Translations under genes and position numbers: made by a program
Notes under the pieces: generated by a model
What the model was told of the DNA's origin: nothing
Databases searched by the model: none
What the model saw: the letters and a program-made list of their open reading frames with translations, nothing else
NCBI GenBank assembly: GCA_044238845.1
Contig: JBIICN010000014.1
Span: 1 to 64,000, forward strand
Direction of reading: 5' to 3'
Length of the DNA stretch: 64,000 nucleotides
Source of the DNA: UBA4416 sp044238845
GTDB lineage: Bacteria; Bacteroidota; Bacteroidia; B-17B0; Aurantibacillaceae
Shown: positions 44,218-53,707 of the stretch, piece by piece
Layout: each line of letters starts with the position of its first letter
How positions within the stretch are numbered: the stretch's first letter is position 1

Positions 44218-44631
44218 ATGACAATTGCAGAAATAGAAAACGAAATTATAGATGAATTTGAATTGTTTGGCGATGATTGGGAAGGGAAGTATGAACATTT
44301 AATTGAGTTAGGGAAATCGTTACCAAAAATTGAAGAGAATTTAAAAACAGAAGATAGAATTATAAAAGGCTGTCAAAGTAAGGTTTGGCTTCATTCTGAA
44401 AAAAAAGAGGGAGAAATTATTTACACGGCCGATAGCGATGCTATCATTACTAAAGGTATGGTAGCATTGATGGTAAGAGTTTTGTCTCATCAAAAACCTC
44501 AAGATATTGTCAATGCTAATTTAGATTTTATTAATAAAATTGGATTAACAGAGCACTTATCTCCTACACGTGCCAACGGTTTAGTGAGCATGATTAAACA
44601 AATGAAATTAGATGCGATGGCATTGAGTTAA
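44218..44631 (+). CDS. sufE: SufE-type iron-sulfur cluster assembly protein
   Basis: The 137-residue cytoplasmic protein would accept sulfane sulfur from the cysteine desulfurase SufS and pass it to the SufBCD scaffold. The acceptor cysteine lies in RIIKGCQSKVWL (about residue 52). The N-terminal IIDEFELFGDDWEGKYEHLIELGKSLP and the GMVALMVRVLSHQ stretch match the family. Length is normal. The ATG follows its -7 box by 5 bases, so the mRNA may be leaderless. The next gene, an EamA-type transporter, starts 4 bases after the stop, but a functional link is not obvious. SufS and SufBCD are not in the window. Confidence 0.93.
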   Translation: MTIAEIENEIIDEFELFGDDWEGKYEHLIELGKSLPKIEENLKTEDRIIKGCQSKVWLHSEKKEGEIIYTADSDAIITKGMVALMVRVLSHQKPQDIVNANLDFINKIGLTEHLSPTRANGLVSMIKQMKLDAMALS

Positions 44632-44635
44632 TAAA

Positions 44636-45544
44636 ATGAACAACAAAGCTATCTCCTGGATTATATTAATTGCACTTTCATTAGTTTGGGGTAGCTCGTT
44701 TATGTTAATGAAACAAGGCTTACGAGCTTTTAGTAGCGATGAGGTAGCGGGTTTGCGAATTACTATAGCATCAGCCTTTATGTTGCCTTTTTTAATTAGA
44801 CATTATAAAATTGATTTAAAAAAGAATGTAAAAGGCTTGTTATTAATGGGTGTTTTTGGAAATTTAATACCTGCCTTTTTATTTACAAAAGCCGAAACAC
44901 AAATTAGTAGTAGTTTAACGGGCATGTTAAATGCACTAACTCCCATGTTTACCATTATTATAGGTATGATAGCTTTTAACCACAAGATTTCTAAAAATCA
45001 AATTTTTGGCGTGTTGATTGGCTTTGTAGGCGCTATTGCATTAGTAGCTTTAGGTGATAATAAAGAGAGCGATCAAACTAAAAATATTATGTACAGCTTA
45101 TTAGTAGCAGCAGCTACATTGTGTTATGCTATTAGTGTTAATGGTATTAAAGCTTATTTAGGCCATGTGAATTCTTTAACGGCTACTGTTTGGTCTTTTA
45201 CCTTAATTGGGCCAGTGGCAGCTATTTATTTATTTGGTTTTACAGACGTGGTGGCGCACGCTACGCAGCACCCTGAAGGAATGAGGTCTTTAGGTTTTGT
45301 GAGTATATTGGCTATTGTAGGCTCGGCGCTTTCGGTGGTGATTTATAATACGTTGATTAAGCTATCAGGAACGGTGTTTGCGGCAAGTTGCACGTATTTA
45401 ATTCCGATTGTGGCTATTGGTTGGGGATTATTTGATGGAGAAATCATTAATTTGGTTCAGGTTTTAGCCGTTATCGTTATTATTGCTGGTATTTGGATGA
45501 TTAATTCTAATGGAAAGCCAAAAGACGCGAAAGTTGATAAATAG
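44636..45544 (+). CDS. EamA-family drug/metabolite transporter
   Basis: The 302-residue inner-membrane protein has ten hydrophobic segments arranged as two five-helix EamA halves. WIILIALSLVWGSSFMLMKQGL opens the first repeat, and ATLCYAISVNGIKAYLGHVN lies where the second repeat begins. Known EamA proteins export amino acids, nucleotides or drugs; the specific substrate cannot be read from sequence. It starts 4 bases after the sufE stop and probably shares its message. The C-terminus (NGKPKDAKVDK) is charged and cytoplasmic. Confidence 0.88.
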   Translation: MNNKAISWIILIALSLVWGSSFMLMKQGLRAFSSDEVAGLRITIASAFMLPFLIRHYKIDLKKNVKGLLLMGVFGNLIPAFLFTKAETQISSSLTGMLNALTPMFTIIIGMIAFNHKISKNQIFGVLIGFVGAIALVALGDNKESDQTKNIMYSLLVAAATLCYAISVNGIKAYLGHVNSLTATVWSFTLIGPVAAIYLFGFTDVVAHATQHPEGMRSLGFVSILAIVGSALSVVIYNTLIKLSGTVFAASCTYLIPIVAIGWGLFDGEIINLVQVLAVIVIIAGIWMINSNGKPKDAKVDK

Positions 45545-45637
45545 TTGGTTTTCAGAATCTTATCGCTTTTACTTTTGTTAAAAGCTTCAAAAACCTAAAA
45601 ATAACGGGCGTTTTAGCCAAAATAAGTACTCAAAATC

Positions 45638-45668
45638 TTTGGCAGATACAAAAAACCACTTATCTTTG
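45638..45668 (+). promoter_or_regulatory. Consensus Bacteroidota promoter of rplU-rpmA
   Basis: TTTG (45638-45641), a 19-base spacer and TATCTTTG (45661-45668) form a near-ideal -33/-7 pair. Transcription should start near 45674, giving a leader of about 35 bases before the rplU ATG at 45709. Confidence 0.88.
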
Positions 45669-45708
45669 CCGTCCTTAAAAAAATTATTAACAATTAAAAT
45701 TAACACTC

Positions 45709-46197
45709 ATGTATGCAATTGTAGAAATAGCAGGGCAACAATTTAAAGTGGAACGTGGAAACAAAGTTTACGTTCACCGCCTAGATGCTAACGAAGGTGC
45801 TAAAGTGGAATTTGACAAAGTTTTCTTAATTGATAACGGCGGAAAAATCACTGTTGGTGCACCAACTGTTGATGGCGCAAAAGTTGCTGCCACAGTAATT
45901 GAACACTTAAAAGGCGATAAAGTTATCGTGTTTAAGAAATTACGTCGTAAAGGTTACCAAAAATGGAATAACCACCGTCAACACTTAACTCAAATCTTAG
46001 TTCAAGGTATCTTAACTAAAGGTGAGACTTTAAAAGATGAATTAACAGCTGAAAAATCAGTTCGCGAATTCTTAGCTCCAAGCCGCAGAAATCCTGTAGC
46101 TAAAGTTGAGGTTGTTGCTGAGAAAAAAGCTCCAGCTAAAAAAGCTGCTGCTAAGAAAGCACCTGCAAAAAAAGCAGCTAAAAAAACTGAAGAATAA
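45709..46197 (+). CDS. rplU: Ribosomal protein L21 with lysine/alanine-rich tail
   Basis: The 162-residue protein has a normal L21 core of about 103 residues (MYAIVEIAGQQFKVERG ... FKKLRRKGYQKWNNHRQHLTQILVQGI), which binds 23S rRNA. The tail of about 60 residues adds ELTAEKSVREFLAPSRRNP and a repetitive lysine-alanine-proline end (AKKAPAKKAAKK). Such histone-like tails on ribosomal proteins are frequent in Bacteroidota; their role is unproven. It is the first gene in the rplU-rpmA operon, behind a strong consensus promoter. Confidence 0.97.
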   Translation: MYAIVEIAGQQFKVERGNKVYVHRLDANEGAKVEFDKVFLIDNGGKITVGAPTVDGAKVAATVIEHLKGDKVIVFKKLRRKGYQKWNNHRQHLTQILVQGILTKGETLKDELTAEKSVREFLAPSRRNPVAKVEVVAEKKAPAKKAAAKKAPAKKAAKKTEE

Positions 46198-46226
46198 TTA
46201 AACATTAACCATTAAATTTTTAAACA

Positions 46227-46481
46227 ATGGCACATAAAAAAGGAGCCGGCTCCACAAACAACGGTCGTGAATCACACAGTAAACGTTTAGGCGTTAAAAT
46301 TTTCGGTGGTCAAGCTTGTATCTCTGGGAACATTATTGTTCGTCAACGTGGTACAAAACATAATCCAGGAGTAAATGTAGGAATGGGAAAAGACCATACT
46401 TTATTTGCTTTAGTAGATGGTAAAGTTGTTTTCAAAAAGAAAGCAGACGACAGATCTTACGTTTCGGTTGTTCCTGCATAA
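46227..46481 (+). CDS. rpmA: Ribosomal protein L27
   Basis: The 84-residue 50S protein reaches the peptidyl-transferase centre through its N-terminus. MAHKKGAGSTNNGRESHSKRLGVK is the conserved start, and the product begins directly with the mature-type sequence, so the cleaved leader of Firmicutes L27 is absent. VRQRGTKHNPG and VNVGMGKDHTLFALVDG are further signatures. It follows rplU by 29 bases and ends before a terminator carrying an embedded palindrome. Confidence 0.98.
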   Translation: MAHKKGAGSTNNGRESHSKRLGVKIFGGQACISGNIIVRQRGTKHNPGVNVGMGKDHTLFALVDGKVVFKKKADDRSYVSVVPA

Positions 46482-46514
46482 GGGCATAGAAACTTAATTT
46501 TTATTAAGAATTTG

Positions 46515-46548
46515 AAGCCCTTCCGCCAGCTGGCGGATGGGCTTTTTG
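46515..46548 (+). terminator. Terminator of rplU-rpmA with embedded CCGCCAGCTGGCGG palindrome
   Basis: AAGCCC (46515-46520) pairs with GGGCTT (46539-46544), enclosing the perfect palindrome TCCGCCAGCTGGCGGA (46522-46537), and is followed by a T run. Confidence 0.88.
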
Positions 46549-46605
46549 TGTTTTATGCTGTTATTAAAAATAATTGTAAATCCGCTGAAATTTCATTTCA
46601 ACCAT

Positions 46606-46613
46606 TAATTTTG
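46606..46613 (+). promoter_or_regulatory. Bacteroidota -7 box of serS
   Basis: TAATTTTG fits TAnnTTTG and lies 22 bases before the ATG at 46636. The -33 region shows no clear TTG. Confidence 0.45.
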
Positions 46614-46635
46614 TCACACACAAAAAATCAATACT

Positions 46636-47910
46636 ATGTTACAACTTAGTTACATCAGAGAAAATAAAGAAGACGTTTTAAAACGTTTAGCAATTAAAAA
46701 TATTAAAGACGCTGAAAGTATTATCAATTCAATTATCGAATTAGATAATAATAGAAAATCAGCTCAACGTTTAGCTGATGATGTAAAAGCTGAAGCGAAT
46801 GGTTTAGCTAAGCAAATTGGTGAGTTAATGAAATCAGGAAAGAAAGAAGAAGCTGAAACATTAAAAGCTAAAACTGCTGAATTAAAAGGCAAAGAAAAAG
46901 AGTTTGATGAAACATTAAAAAACATCGAACAAGATATTCACAAGATCTTAGTAACGGTTCCTAACTTGCCTAATGTTACAGTGCCAGTTGGTAAAACTCC
47001 CGAAGATAATGAAGTTGTTAACGAACATGGAACGATTCCTACATTATATGCAGGCGCAACTCCTCATTGGGAATTAACCACTAAGTATGATTTAATTGAT
47101 TTTGAATTAGGTGTTAAATTAACAGGTGCTGGTTTCCCAGTTTACAAGGGAAAAGGCGCAAGATTACAACGTGCCCTAATTAATTATTTTTTAGATAAAG
47201 CAACTGCTAAGGGATATAACGAAGTGCAACCTCCTATTTTAGTAAATGCAGATAGCGGTTATGGTACTGGTCAATTACCGGATAAAGAAGGACAAATGTA
47301 TCATTGCCAAGTGGATGATTTATATTTAATTCCAACTGCTGAGGTGCCTATTACAAATATGTACCGCGATGTCATTTTAAAAGAAAGTGATTTGCCAATT
47401 AAAAATTGTGGATACACACCTTGTTTTAGAAGAGAAGCAGGAAGCTACGGAAAAGATGTACGTGGTTTAAATCGTTTACACCAATTTGATAAAGTGGAGA
47501 TTGTACAAATTGCACACCCTGAAAAATCTTACGAGATTTTAGAAAACATGCGTGAGTTTGTAAGTAGCCTTTTACAAGAATTAGAATTGCCATACCGTAC
47601 CTTAAAATTATGTGGTGGCGATATGAGTTTTGGTTCGGCTTTAACTTATGATTTAGAAGTGTGGAGTGCTGCACAAGGTCGTTGGTTAGAAGTAAGTTCT
47701 GTTTCTAACTTCGAAACATTTCAAACAAACCGTTTAAAATGCCGTTACAAAGATGCGAATGGAAAAACTCAATTAGCACACAGTTTAAATGGTAGTGCCT
47801 TAGCATTGCCTCGTATCGTCGCTTCGTTATTAGAAAATAATCAAACAGAAGCGGGCATTAAAATACCTAAGGTGCTAGTGCCTTATACAGGTTTTGATAT
47901 GATTAGCTAA
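46636..47910 (+). CDS. serS: Seryl-tRNA synthetase
   Basis: The 424-residue class II synthetase charges tRNA-Ser (and tRNA-Sec where present). The N-terminal region (about 1-110) is the long antiparallel coiled coil that grips the tRNA long arm. The catalytic domain has motif 2 (CFRREAGSYGKDVRGLNRLHQFDKVE) and motif 3 (NGSALALPRIVASLLEN). TAEVPITNMYRD is the conserved TAE box. Length matches the family. A bidirectional terminator follows. Confidence 0.98.
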   Translation: MLQLSYIRENKEDVLKRLAIKNIKDAESIINSIIELDNNRKSAQRLADDVKAEANGLAKQIGELMKSGKKEEAETLKAKTAELKGKEKEFDETLKNIEQDIHKILVTVPNLPNVTVPVGKTPEDNEVVNEHGTIPTLYAGATPHWELTTKYDLIDFELGVKLTGAGFPVYKGKGARLQRALINYFLDKATAKGYNEVQPPILVNADSGYGTGQLPDKEGQMYHCQVDDLYLIPTAEVPITNMYRDVILKESDLPIKNCGYTPCFRREAGSYGKDVRGLNRLHQFDKVEIVQIAHPEKSYEILENMREFVSSLLQELELPYRTLKLCGGDMSFGSALTYDLEVWSAAQGRWLEVSSVSNFETFQTNRLKCRYKDANGKTQLAHSLNGSALALPRIVASLLENNQTEAGIKIPKVLVPYTGFDMIS

Positions 47911-47933
47911 CTTATAGTTAATTAACAACGATA

Positions 47934-47969
47934 AAAAAAACCGCTTAGAATTTTCTAAGCGGTTTTTTT
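47934..47969. terminator. Bidirectional terminator between serS and a convergent gene
   Basis: AAAAAACCGCTTAGAA (47935-47950) pairs exactly with TTCTAAGCGGTTTTTT (47953-47968) around TT. The A and T runs make it work in both directions for the two convergent genes. Confidence 0.95.
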
Positions 47970-47985
47970 AATGTATTTTATTCAA

Positions 47986-50900
47986 TTATTGTTTCACGAT
48001 TTTTTGCGACGATAATAACTTATTATTTCCAATAATTTTCACAATATACAAACCTGTTGTTAACTGACTAGTATTTATCAAATTGCTTAATTCATGGAAT
48101 TGTTTCGTTAATACCACTTCGCCAATCATATTATAAATTTGAATATATGAGTTTTCTGGAATTATATTGAAATCGACATTTAATATTTCAGATGTAGGAT
48201 TTGGATAGGTACTTATAATGATGTCATTTTCTATTTCTAAATTGTCGTTATTAGAAAATGCAAGTCTAGCAGAAGTGGCAGGTGTTGTTATATTACACGC
48301 ATTACCAAAAGCACCCCATACACCATTTACATAAGCTCGTACTTTTATACTATAAGTATAATTGTACTTAATTGTAGGAAAATATCCTTTTATAAAGAAA
48401 TCGGTCCACTGCGCACCTCTTTGTTTTGTCAACACAATAGTTCCTGTGTTAACATCTGTTATTTGCCACTCATAGTTTGTAGCGCCTAAAACTTGATCGC
48501 AATATATTTTTGTGGAAGATGTTAAAGTTGATAAAGTTGTTCCACAGTATACATCAGTTAATTTTGTTGGTAACAATACAGTTGCAGGGGTTGTTACAGT
48601 ACAAGCATTTCCAAACGATCCCCAAGTTCCTCCAACGTATGCTCGTACTTTTACGCTGTATGTTTTATTATATTGAATGTTTGGGAAGTATCCAGTTAAA
48701 TAGAAGTCAGTCCACTGAAATCCTCTTTGTCTTGTAAATACAACTAAACCTGTTGATACATCAGTAAATTGCCATTCGTAGTTCGTTGCACCGCCTACTG
48801 GATTGCAATATAATCTAACTGAACTATTAAGAACTGTTAAAGTGCTGTTGCATGATGCAGATGTTAGCTGCGTAGTGGCAATACAAGTCGTTGTTATTAC
48901 TGTTGTCACAGATATATTAGAACAGTCATTTAAATCTGTTCCAGTAACAGTATACGATGTTGTTGATGCGGGTGAAACAACTGTTAACGGTGTTGTTTCT
49001 CCTGTGTTCCATAAATATGTATTACCACCATTTGCGGTTAATGTTACGGAACTGCCAGCGCAAATACTGGCAGTGTTACCACTGATGCTAATAACTGGTA
49101 AAGAATTAACAGTAACAGAACTTATCGCCTGATTACTTAAACATCCTTGAGCACTGGTGCCAGTAACCGTATAATTAGTATTTGTAGATGGTGATACTAC
49201 TGCCGTTCCACTGCTAAATGTGTAAGTATTTGCCCCGCTTGGAGAAATAGTAAAAGAATTGCCCGCACAAATAGAACCACTATTAACGGAAATAATTGGA
49301 GCAGTATTCACAATAACAGAACTTACCACTGAATTTGTACAACCAATTGCATCAGCTCCATTTACCGTATAATCAGTGGTAGCAGTTGGAGTAACCGTAA
49401 AATTAGATCCTGTTACAGAATAGGTAACACCACCGCTTGGAGTAATAGTGAATGAGTTTCCTTCACAAATAGATCCACTATTTACTAAAATATTTGGTTG
49501 AGTACATGCGCTAACTGTTAAGTTTAGAAGTACGTCATCTATACGCCAATTTGCAGTTCCCGTAGATGGACTGCCTGTGCCACTGTGACCATAAATTCTA
49601 AAAGTAACGCCACTTCCTGCTTTTGAAGACGTTGAAGCAATTGATGGGTTAGATAAAGCCCAAGTACCAGAAGTTAAAAGAGTTCCAGTGCCAATATTAG
49701 AAACATAATTATCTAAACTAGAACGAATGCTAAATGCCGCGGGTCCAGTGCTTGTTGAACGTGATCCAAAACTCATTGCATTAAGTGTAACAACATAATT
49801 TGGATTTGGAGTTAATGTGAATTCAAAATAAGCACTTCCATTTGATCCAGTAACTAGTGCGCCAGTTCTAGCAGCTGCACCGGCATTGTTGAGTCCAGAT
49901 ACGCCAGTATAGCCAGAAGATGCGCTACCATTTGTGATCATCGTTGTTGTACCGTTATTATTACCTTGACTCATAACCGATACACTTAAATTGGTAGGAA
50001 TGTTGGTTGCCGAAGCTGATGTAAAATCCCAAGTAACAGGAGTAGGAGAAATAATTATTGGCGAACTTGTAGCAGATGTTAATGTGCTTGATGTTGTAAT
50101 TAACGAATAGGTTCCAACTTGATCAAATTGCAATACACTGAAAGTAGCAACACCAGAAACCGCAGTAACAGATGTTGTTCCTGATAATATTCCTGGTCCG
50201 CTAGCTTTTGATACTATAATAGTTCCATTGAAATTAACATCAACAGAGTTATCAGCCCTTCTTGCTTCTACAGTAAATGCAGCTATATTGCTGCCTACAT
50301 ATCCTGAGGATGGAACACCAACAAATGCAAGTTGTGTAGCTAAACCAACTACTGTGAATGTGGATGATGTAGCTGCAGTTAGAGCATCGCCCGATGTACG
50401 TGTTGCAGTTATATTTACGCTCGTTCCACCAGTTGATAAAGTTACACCTGATACTACAGCAGAACTAGAACCTGCATTGATCGTACCAGTTATTGTACCT
50501 CCAATTGCACCTGCATTACCATTCGTCGACAATGAAAAAACGGTATTTGCAACTACATTTTGAGGCACATTTGAACCATCCCGTGATTGAACGGTTACGC
50601 TAAAACCACTACCAGCAAGTGGAGAAGTTGGCGTAATAGATGTAATAGCTAATTGCGTTGGAGGTGTTTGAGTGGTGCCGTTTGGTGTTATACTAAAATC
50701 ATCAATCCCTAATCCGTCATCTGATCCAGTTGCGTTAAAATCTGTCCAACGAATCCAAACTGTTCCTCCAACTGCAATTGATAATGAGCCAATAGTTGAT
50801 GAAATGGATGTTTTATTGCCAGTTAAATTTCCGTTTACAGCACCAACAACTGTCGATGTATTAGGTGTGACAAAATTTAATGCAGAAACAGATGTCCAAG

Positions 50901-51384
50901 TTCCGTTAGTTAAACTTGTAGCATTTAAGCTGTATTCAAAATTTAATTGATCTGCACGACCTGTTGCGCCAAACCGCCATTGCTCGCCAATGTAGCTTAT
51001 ATTTAATGATGTTATTGCAGAACCAGTACCATTTGTAAATGATGCACCAAGAGTTGAATTTACCGAACCACTTAACAAAGTTCCAAAAGCTCTTTCTCCG
51101 TTTGAAGCCGCTCCAAAACTATATGTATCGCCGCTATTACTTGAACCTGTTCCTACAGAATATAATAAATTAGCTGTAGTTCCTGCTTCTGAAAAAGCCC
51201 ATCCAGAAGGTACAACCGAGCTAGAACTAGAACTTGCTAATCCATCAAAGTTCTGTGTGTAAGCAGTACCCAAATTTGTTAGTGACACTTGTGCTATTCC
51301 TTTCAAAAAAGGAAATAATAATAGCACTGTTATTAAAGTAAAGTATTGGAAATATTTGTTCCCAACTAAAAGATTTTTTTTCAT
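47986..51384 (-). CDS. Large secreted multi-domain protein with T9SS sorting domain
   Basis: The 1132-residue protein has a signal peptide (about 1-32). An N-terminal jelly-roll-like region (about 33-240; AYTQNFDGLASSSSSSV, GTVWIRWTDFNATGSDDGLGIDDFSI) resembles LamG or CBM-type folds seen in Bacteroidota cargo. Ig/PKD-like modules of about 100 residues follow (AITSITPTSPLAGSGFSVTVQSRDGSN, LVLAFVGVPSSGYVG-like), then three short modules of the SGSICEGNSFTITPSGG type, then two repeats of a TQLTSASCNSTL/NYEWQFTDVSTG type. The last about 75 residues (STYPNPTSEILNVDFNI ... GLYIVKIIGNNKLLSSQKIVKQ) are a type A sorting tail. It is probably a surface adhesin; no catalytic site is visible. Confidence 0.85.
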   Translation of the reverse strand: MKKNLLVGNKYFQYFTLITVLLLFPFLKGIAQVSLTNLGTAYTQNFDGLASSSSSSVVPSGWAFSEAGTTANLLYSVGTGSSNSGDTYSFGAASNGERAFGTLLSGSVNSTLGASFTNGTGSAITSLNISYIGEQWRFGATGRADQLNFEYSLNATSLTNGTWTSVSALNFVTPNTSTVVGAVNGNLTGNKTSISSTIGSLSIAVGGTVWIRWTDFNATGSDDGLGIDDFSITPNGTTQTPPTQLAITSITPTSPLAGSGFSVTVQSRDGSNVPQNVVANTVFSLSTNGNAGAIGGTITGTINAGSSSAVVSGVTLSTGGTSVNITATRTSGDALTAATSSTFTVVGLATQLAFVGVPSSGYVGSNIAAFTVEARRADNSVDVNFNGTIIVSKASGPGILSGTTSVTAVSGVATFSVLQFDQVGTYSLITTSSTLTSATSSPIIISPTPVTWDFTSASATNIPTNLSVSVMSQGNNNGTTTMITNGSASSGYTGVSGLNNAGAAARTGALVTGSNGSAYFEFTLTPNPNYVVTLNAMSFGSRSTSTGPAAFSIRSSLDNYVSNIGTGTLLTSGTWALSNPSIASTSSKAGSGVTFRIYGHSGTGSPSTGTANWRIDDVLLNLTVSACTQPNILVNSGSICEGNSFTITPSGGVTYSVTGSNFTVTPTATTDYTVNGADAIGCTNSVVSSVIVNTAPIISVNSGSICAGNSFTISPSGANTYTFSSGTAVVSPSTNTNYTVTGTSAQGCLSNQAISSVTVNSLPVISISGNTASICAGSSVTLTANGGNTYLWNTGETTPLTVVSPASTTSYTVTGTDLNDCSNISVTTVITTTCIATTQLTSASCNSTLTVLNSSVRLYCNPVGGATNYEWQFTDVSTGLVVFTRQRGFQWTDFYLTGYFPNIQYNKTYSVKVRAYVGGTWGSFGNACTVTTPATVLLPTKLTDVYCGTTLSTLTSSTKIYCDQVLGATNYEWQITDVNTGTIVLTKQRGAQWTDFFIKGYFPTIKYNYTYSIKVRAYVNGVWGAFGNACNITTPATSARLAFSNNDNLEIENDIIISTYPNPTSEILNVDFNIIPENSYIQIYNMIGEVVLTKQFHELSNLINTSQLTTGLYIVKIIGNNKLLSSQKIVKQ

Positions 51385-51797
51385 GTTTTTTATTTTAAGT
51401 AACTGATTTTTTACAAAAGTAGAGCATTTATTACTTCCTGACAGATGTAAGTTTCTAACAAAATGTTACTAAGTTTTGTTTCTATTTCTTATCATTTTTT
51501 TGTTAGCTGATTTTCAATCAATTACTATATGCACTGTCGCTAATACTTGATTTTGCCGCATGATATTTAACATTTTGGCAACAATTTAGTAAAATCACGT
51601 ATGTTAAAATAGTAAAAGGAAAAACTTTTTTCAAATATAAAATGAATAAACTTAATTTGTCTTTCACGTGATATTTATTTGTCACACTATTTCTCTTCGA
51701 GTCCTCAGCGAAAACACTTGGTGACCTTTGCGTTTAAATGCCACTAAAAACAATATCTCGTTTGCAATCGCGTTAATTAATTTCTACATTAGTATCA
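51385..51797. other. 413-base intergenic region with a minus-strand -7 box and part of a dispersed repeat
   Basis: The region holds the divergent promoters of the 1132-residue T9SS gene (minus) and a sensor kinase (plus). A TACTTTTG box on the minus strand lies at 51414-51421. The stretch about 51690-51745 (CTTCGAGTCC, GTGACCTTTGCG) resembles the GCAAAG-rich dispersed sequences I recall from Bacteroidota genomes. I see no RNA gene or credible ORF. Confidence 0.6.
51414..51421 (-). promoter_or_regulatory. Bacteroidota -7 box of the 1132-residue T9SS gene
   Basis: The minus strand reads TACTTTTG, 29 bases before the ATG at 51384. No TTG is found at the expected -33 distance. Confidence 0.5.
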
Positions 51798-53303
51798 ATG
51801 AATATCTACTCTCGAAAACAACAATGGAAATGGGCTTTATTTATAGTAGCCATCTTCATTGTATTTACCTCTTTATGGTACACTAATAAATTAGTAAATA
51901 GTATCAAAAATGACGAAGAGAAAAAAGTAAGATTGTGGGCAGAAGCCGTTCAAAAAAAAGCGGGACTGGTGAAATTCACCAACGACTTATTTCAAAAACT
52001 ACAAACCGAAGAACGTAAAAAGGCAGAGTTATACGCTTTAGCCACGAAGCAATTAAGTTCAGATGTATTTACGGTTTCTGAATTTGTATTAAAAGTACTA
52101 CAAGATAATACTACTGTACCAGTTATTTTAACGGATGACAATGATAACATTACTGCGAGTAGAAATTTAGATTCGGCAACTGAGAGAAACAACGAAGCAC
52201 TTAAAAAAGAATTAGCAAACATGAAAGCCATGTATGAGCCCGTGGTGATTGATGTTTATAGAGGTAAGAAAAATTATTTATATCATAAAGACAGTCGTTT
52301 GTTTTCGGATATTAAAGTGGTATTTGATAGTTTGATTAAATCTTTTATTTCGGATGTAGCTATTAATAGTGCTGCGGTGCCAGTTATTTACACTGATTCA
52401 ACCAAAGCTAATGTATTAGCGGTTGGTAATATTGATACCCTGAAAATTAGTACACCAGAAAAATTAAGTGCTACCATCAAAGAAATGGAATTGCAAAATA
52501 CTCCCATTCCTGTTGACTTAGGCGAGGGGTTTAAAAACTATATTTTCTACGAACAATCGCCATTGCTCACGCAATTACAGTATTATCCTTATGTGCAGTT
52601 TGGCGTGATTGGTATCTTTTTATTAATTGCCTATATTTTATTTAGCGTGTCGCGAAAGGCAGAGCAAGATCAGGTGTGGGTTGGTATGAGTAAAGAAACG
52701 GCTCATCAATTAGGAACACCTTTATCTTCCTTAATGGCATGGACAGATTATTTGCGAGCTAACGGAACAGATGAAAGTATTGTGAACGAAATGAATCGTG
52801 ATGTGATGCGTTTAAATATGATTACAGAACGTTTCTCTAAAATTGGCTCACAACCAACCTTGCAAGATGAAGATGTTTGCTTGGTGGTTAAAAATGCAAT
52901 GGATTATTTAAAGCAACGTACATCCAAAAATGTAAACTATGTTTTAGAAATTCCAGACACCGAAATTCATGCACAACTCTCGGTGCCTTTATTTGAATGG
53001 GTGATTGAAAATCTATGTAAAAATGCGGTGGATGCGATGGATGGCAAAGGTGAATTTAAAGTTACTATTATTGACATACCAGAAGGCGTAGCAATTGATT
53101 TAACAGACACTGGAAAAGGTATCCCAAAATCAAAACACAAATCTGTTTTTAAACCAGGCTACACTACCAAAAAACGCGGTTGGGGCTTAGGATTATCGTT
53201 ATGTAAACGTATTATTGAAAATTACCATAACGGTAAAATATTTGTATTGCATAGCGAAGAAGGAAAAGGCACAACCTTTAGGATTGTGTTGAAGAGGGGG
53301 TAG
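51798..53303 (+). CDS. Membrane sensor histidine kinase, orphan
   Basis: The 501-residue protein has a transmembrane helix at 12-32, a periplasmic region of about 240 residues and a second helix at about 276-298. The kinase core contains the H box ETAHQLGTPLSSLMAW (phospho-acceptor His about 303), the N box ENLCKNAVDAMDG, the G1 box DTGKGIPKSKH and G2 KRGWGLGLSLCKRII. It autophosphorylates with ATP and would pass the phosphate to a response regulator. No regulator lies next to it, so it is an orphan at this locus. The periplasmic domain is not one I recognise. The gene is alone between divergent and convergent neighbours. Confidence 0.92.
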   Translation: MNIYSRKQQWKWALFIVAIFIVFTSLWYTNKLVNSIKNDEEKKVRLWAEAVQKKAGLVKFTNDLFQKLQTEERKKAELYALATKQLSSDVFTVSEFVLKVLQDNTTVPVILTDDNDNITASRNLDSATERNNEALKKELANMKAMYEPVVIDVYRGKKNYLYHKDSRLFSDIKVVFDSLIKSFISDVAINSAAVPVIYTDSTKANVLAVGNIDTLKISTPEKLSATIKEMELQNTPIPVDLGEGFKNYIFYEQSPLLTQLQYYPYVQFGVIGIFLLIAYILFSVSRKAEQDQVWVGMSKETAHQLGTPLSSLMAWTDYLRANGTDESIVNEMNRDVMRLNMITERFSKIGSQPTLQDEDVCLVVKNAMDYLKQRTSKNVNYVLEIPDTEIHAQLSVPLFEWVIENLCKNAVDAMDGKGEFKVTIIDIPEGVAIDLTDTGKGIPKSKHKSVFKPGYTTKKRGWGLGLSLCKRIIENYHNGKIFVLHSEEGKGTTFRIVLKRG

Positions 53304-53305
53304 TG

Positions 53306-53698
53306 TTAAGAGTATATTTTAAAAAATATAATACTCAAATACGCCCATAATATCGAGAATATAACATGAACGGTTGTTTCAAATGTTTTACCTTTCCATA
53401 GGCTAGGAGAGTAACCAAAAAACTGAATCACTAAACGCGCAGCCCAAAATATGCCAAAACCCAAGCATATTGTTTTTCCAAGCTGTGTTTCAATTAATTC
53501 GTTAGTGACTGTGATACAAAGTAAGCCCATTAAAAATAACGTTAAAGCAATAAAGAAGGTATGAACCGTCATCATCTGACGATTTATTAAACTCAAGGAT
53601 TTCAATTCCTTTTCCCAATTAAAATACTTTGGAAAAATAGCATGAACTACTGATAATACCATTAAGAGTAAGCCAATTATTTTTAAATGAATGTGCAT
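53306..53698 (-). CDS. Small four-helix membrane protein, function unknown
   Basis: The 130-residue product has four hydrophobic segments at about 5-21, 44-65, 80-98 and 108-126, with short charged loops. No catalytic or metal motif is clear. It is the last gene of a minus-strand run (DoxX-like, DUF2071, membrane methyltransferase and this one), separated by 9 bases from the methyltransferase. The close packing suggests that it acts with these proteins, perhaps as a membrane partner. I do not recognise a family. Confidence 0.7.
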   Translation of the reverse strand: MHIHLKIIGLLLMVLSVVHAIFPKYFNWEKELKSLSLINRQMMTVHTFFIALTLFLMGLLCITVTNELIETQLGKTICLGFGIFWAARLVIQFFGYSPSLWKGKTFETTVHVIFSILWAYLSIIFFKIYS

Positions 53699-53707
53699 CG
53701 TATAAAA

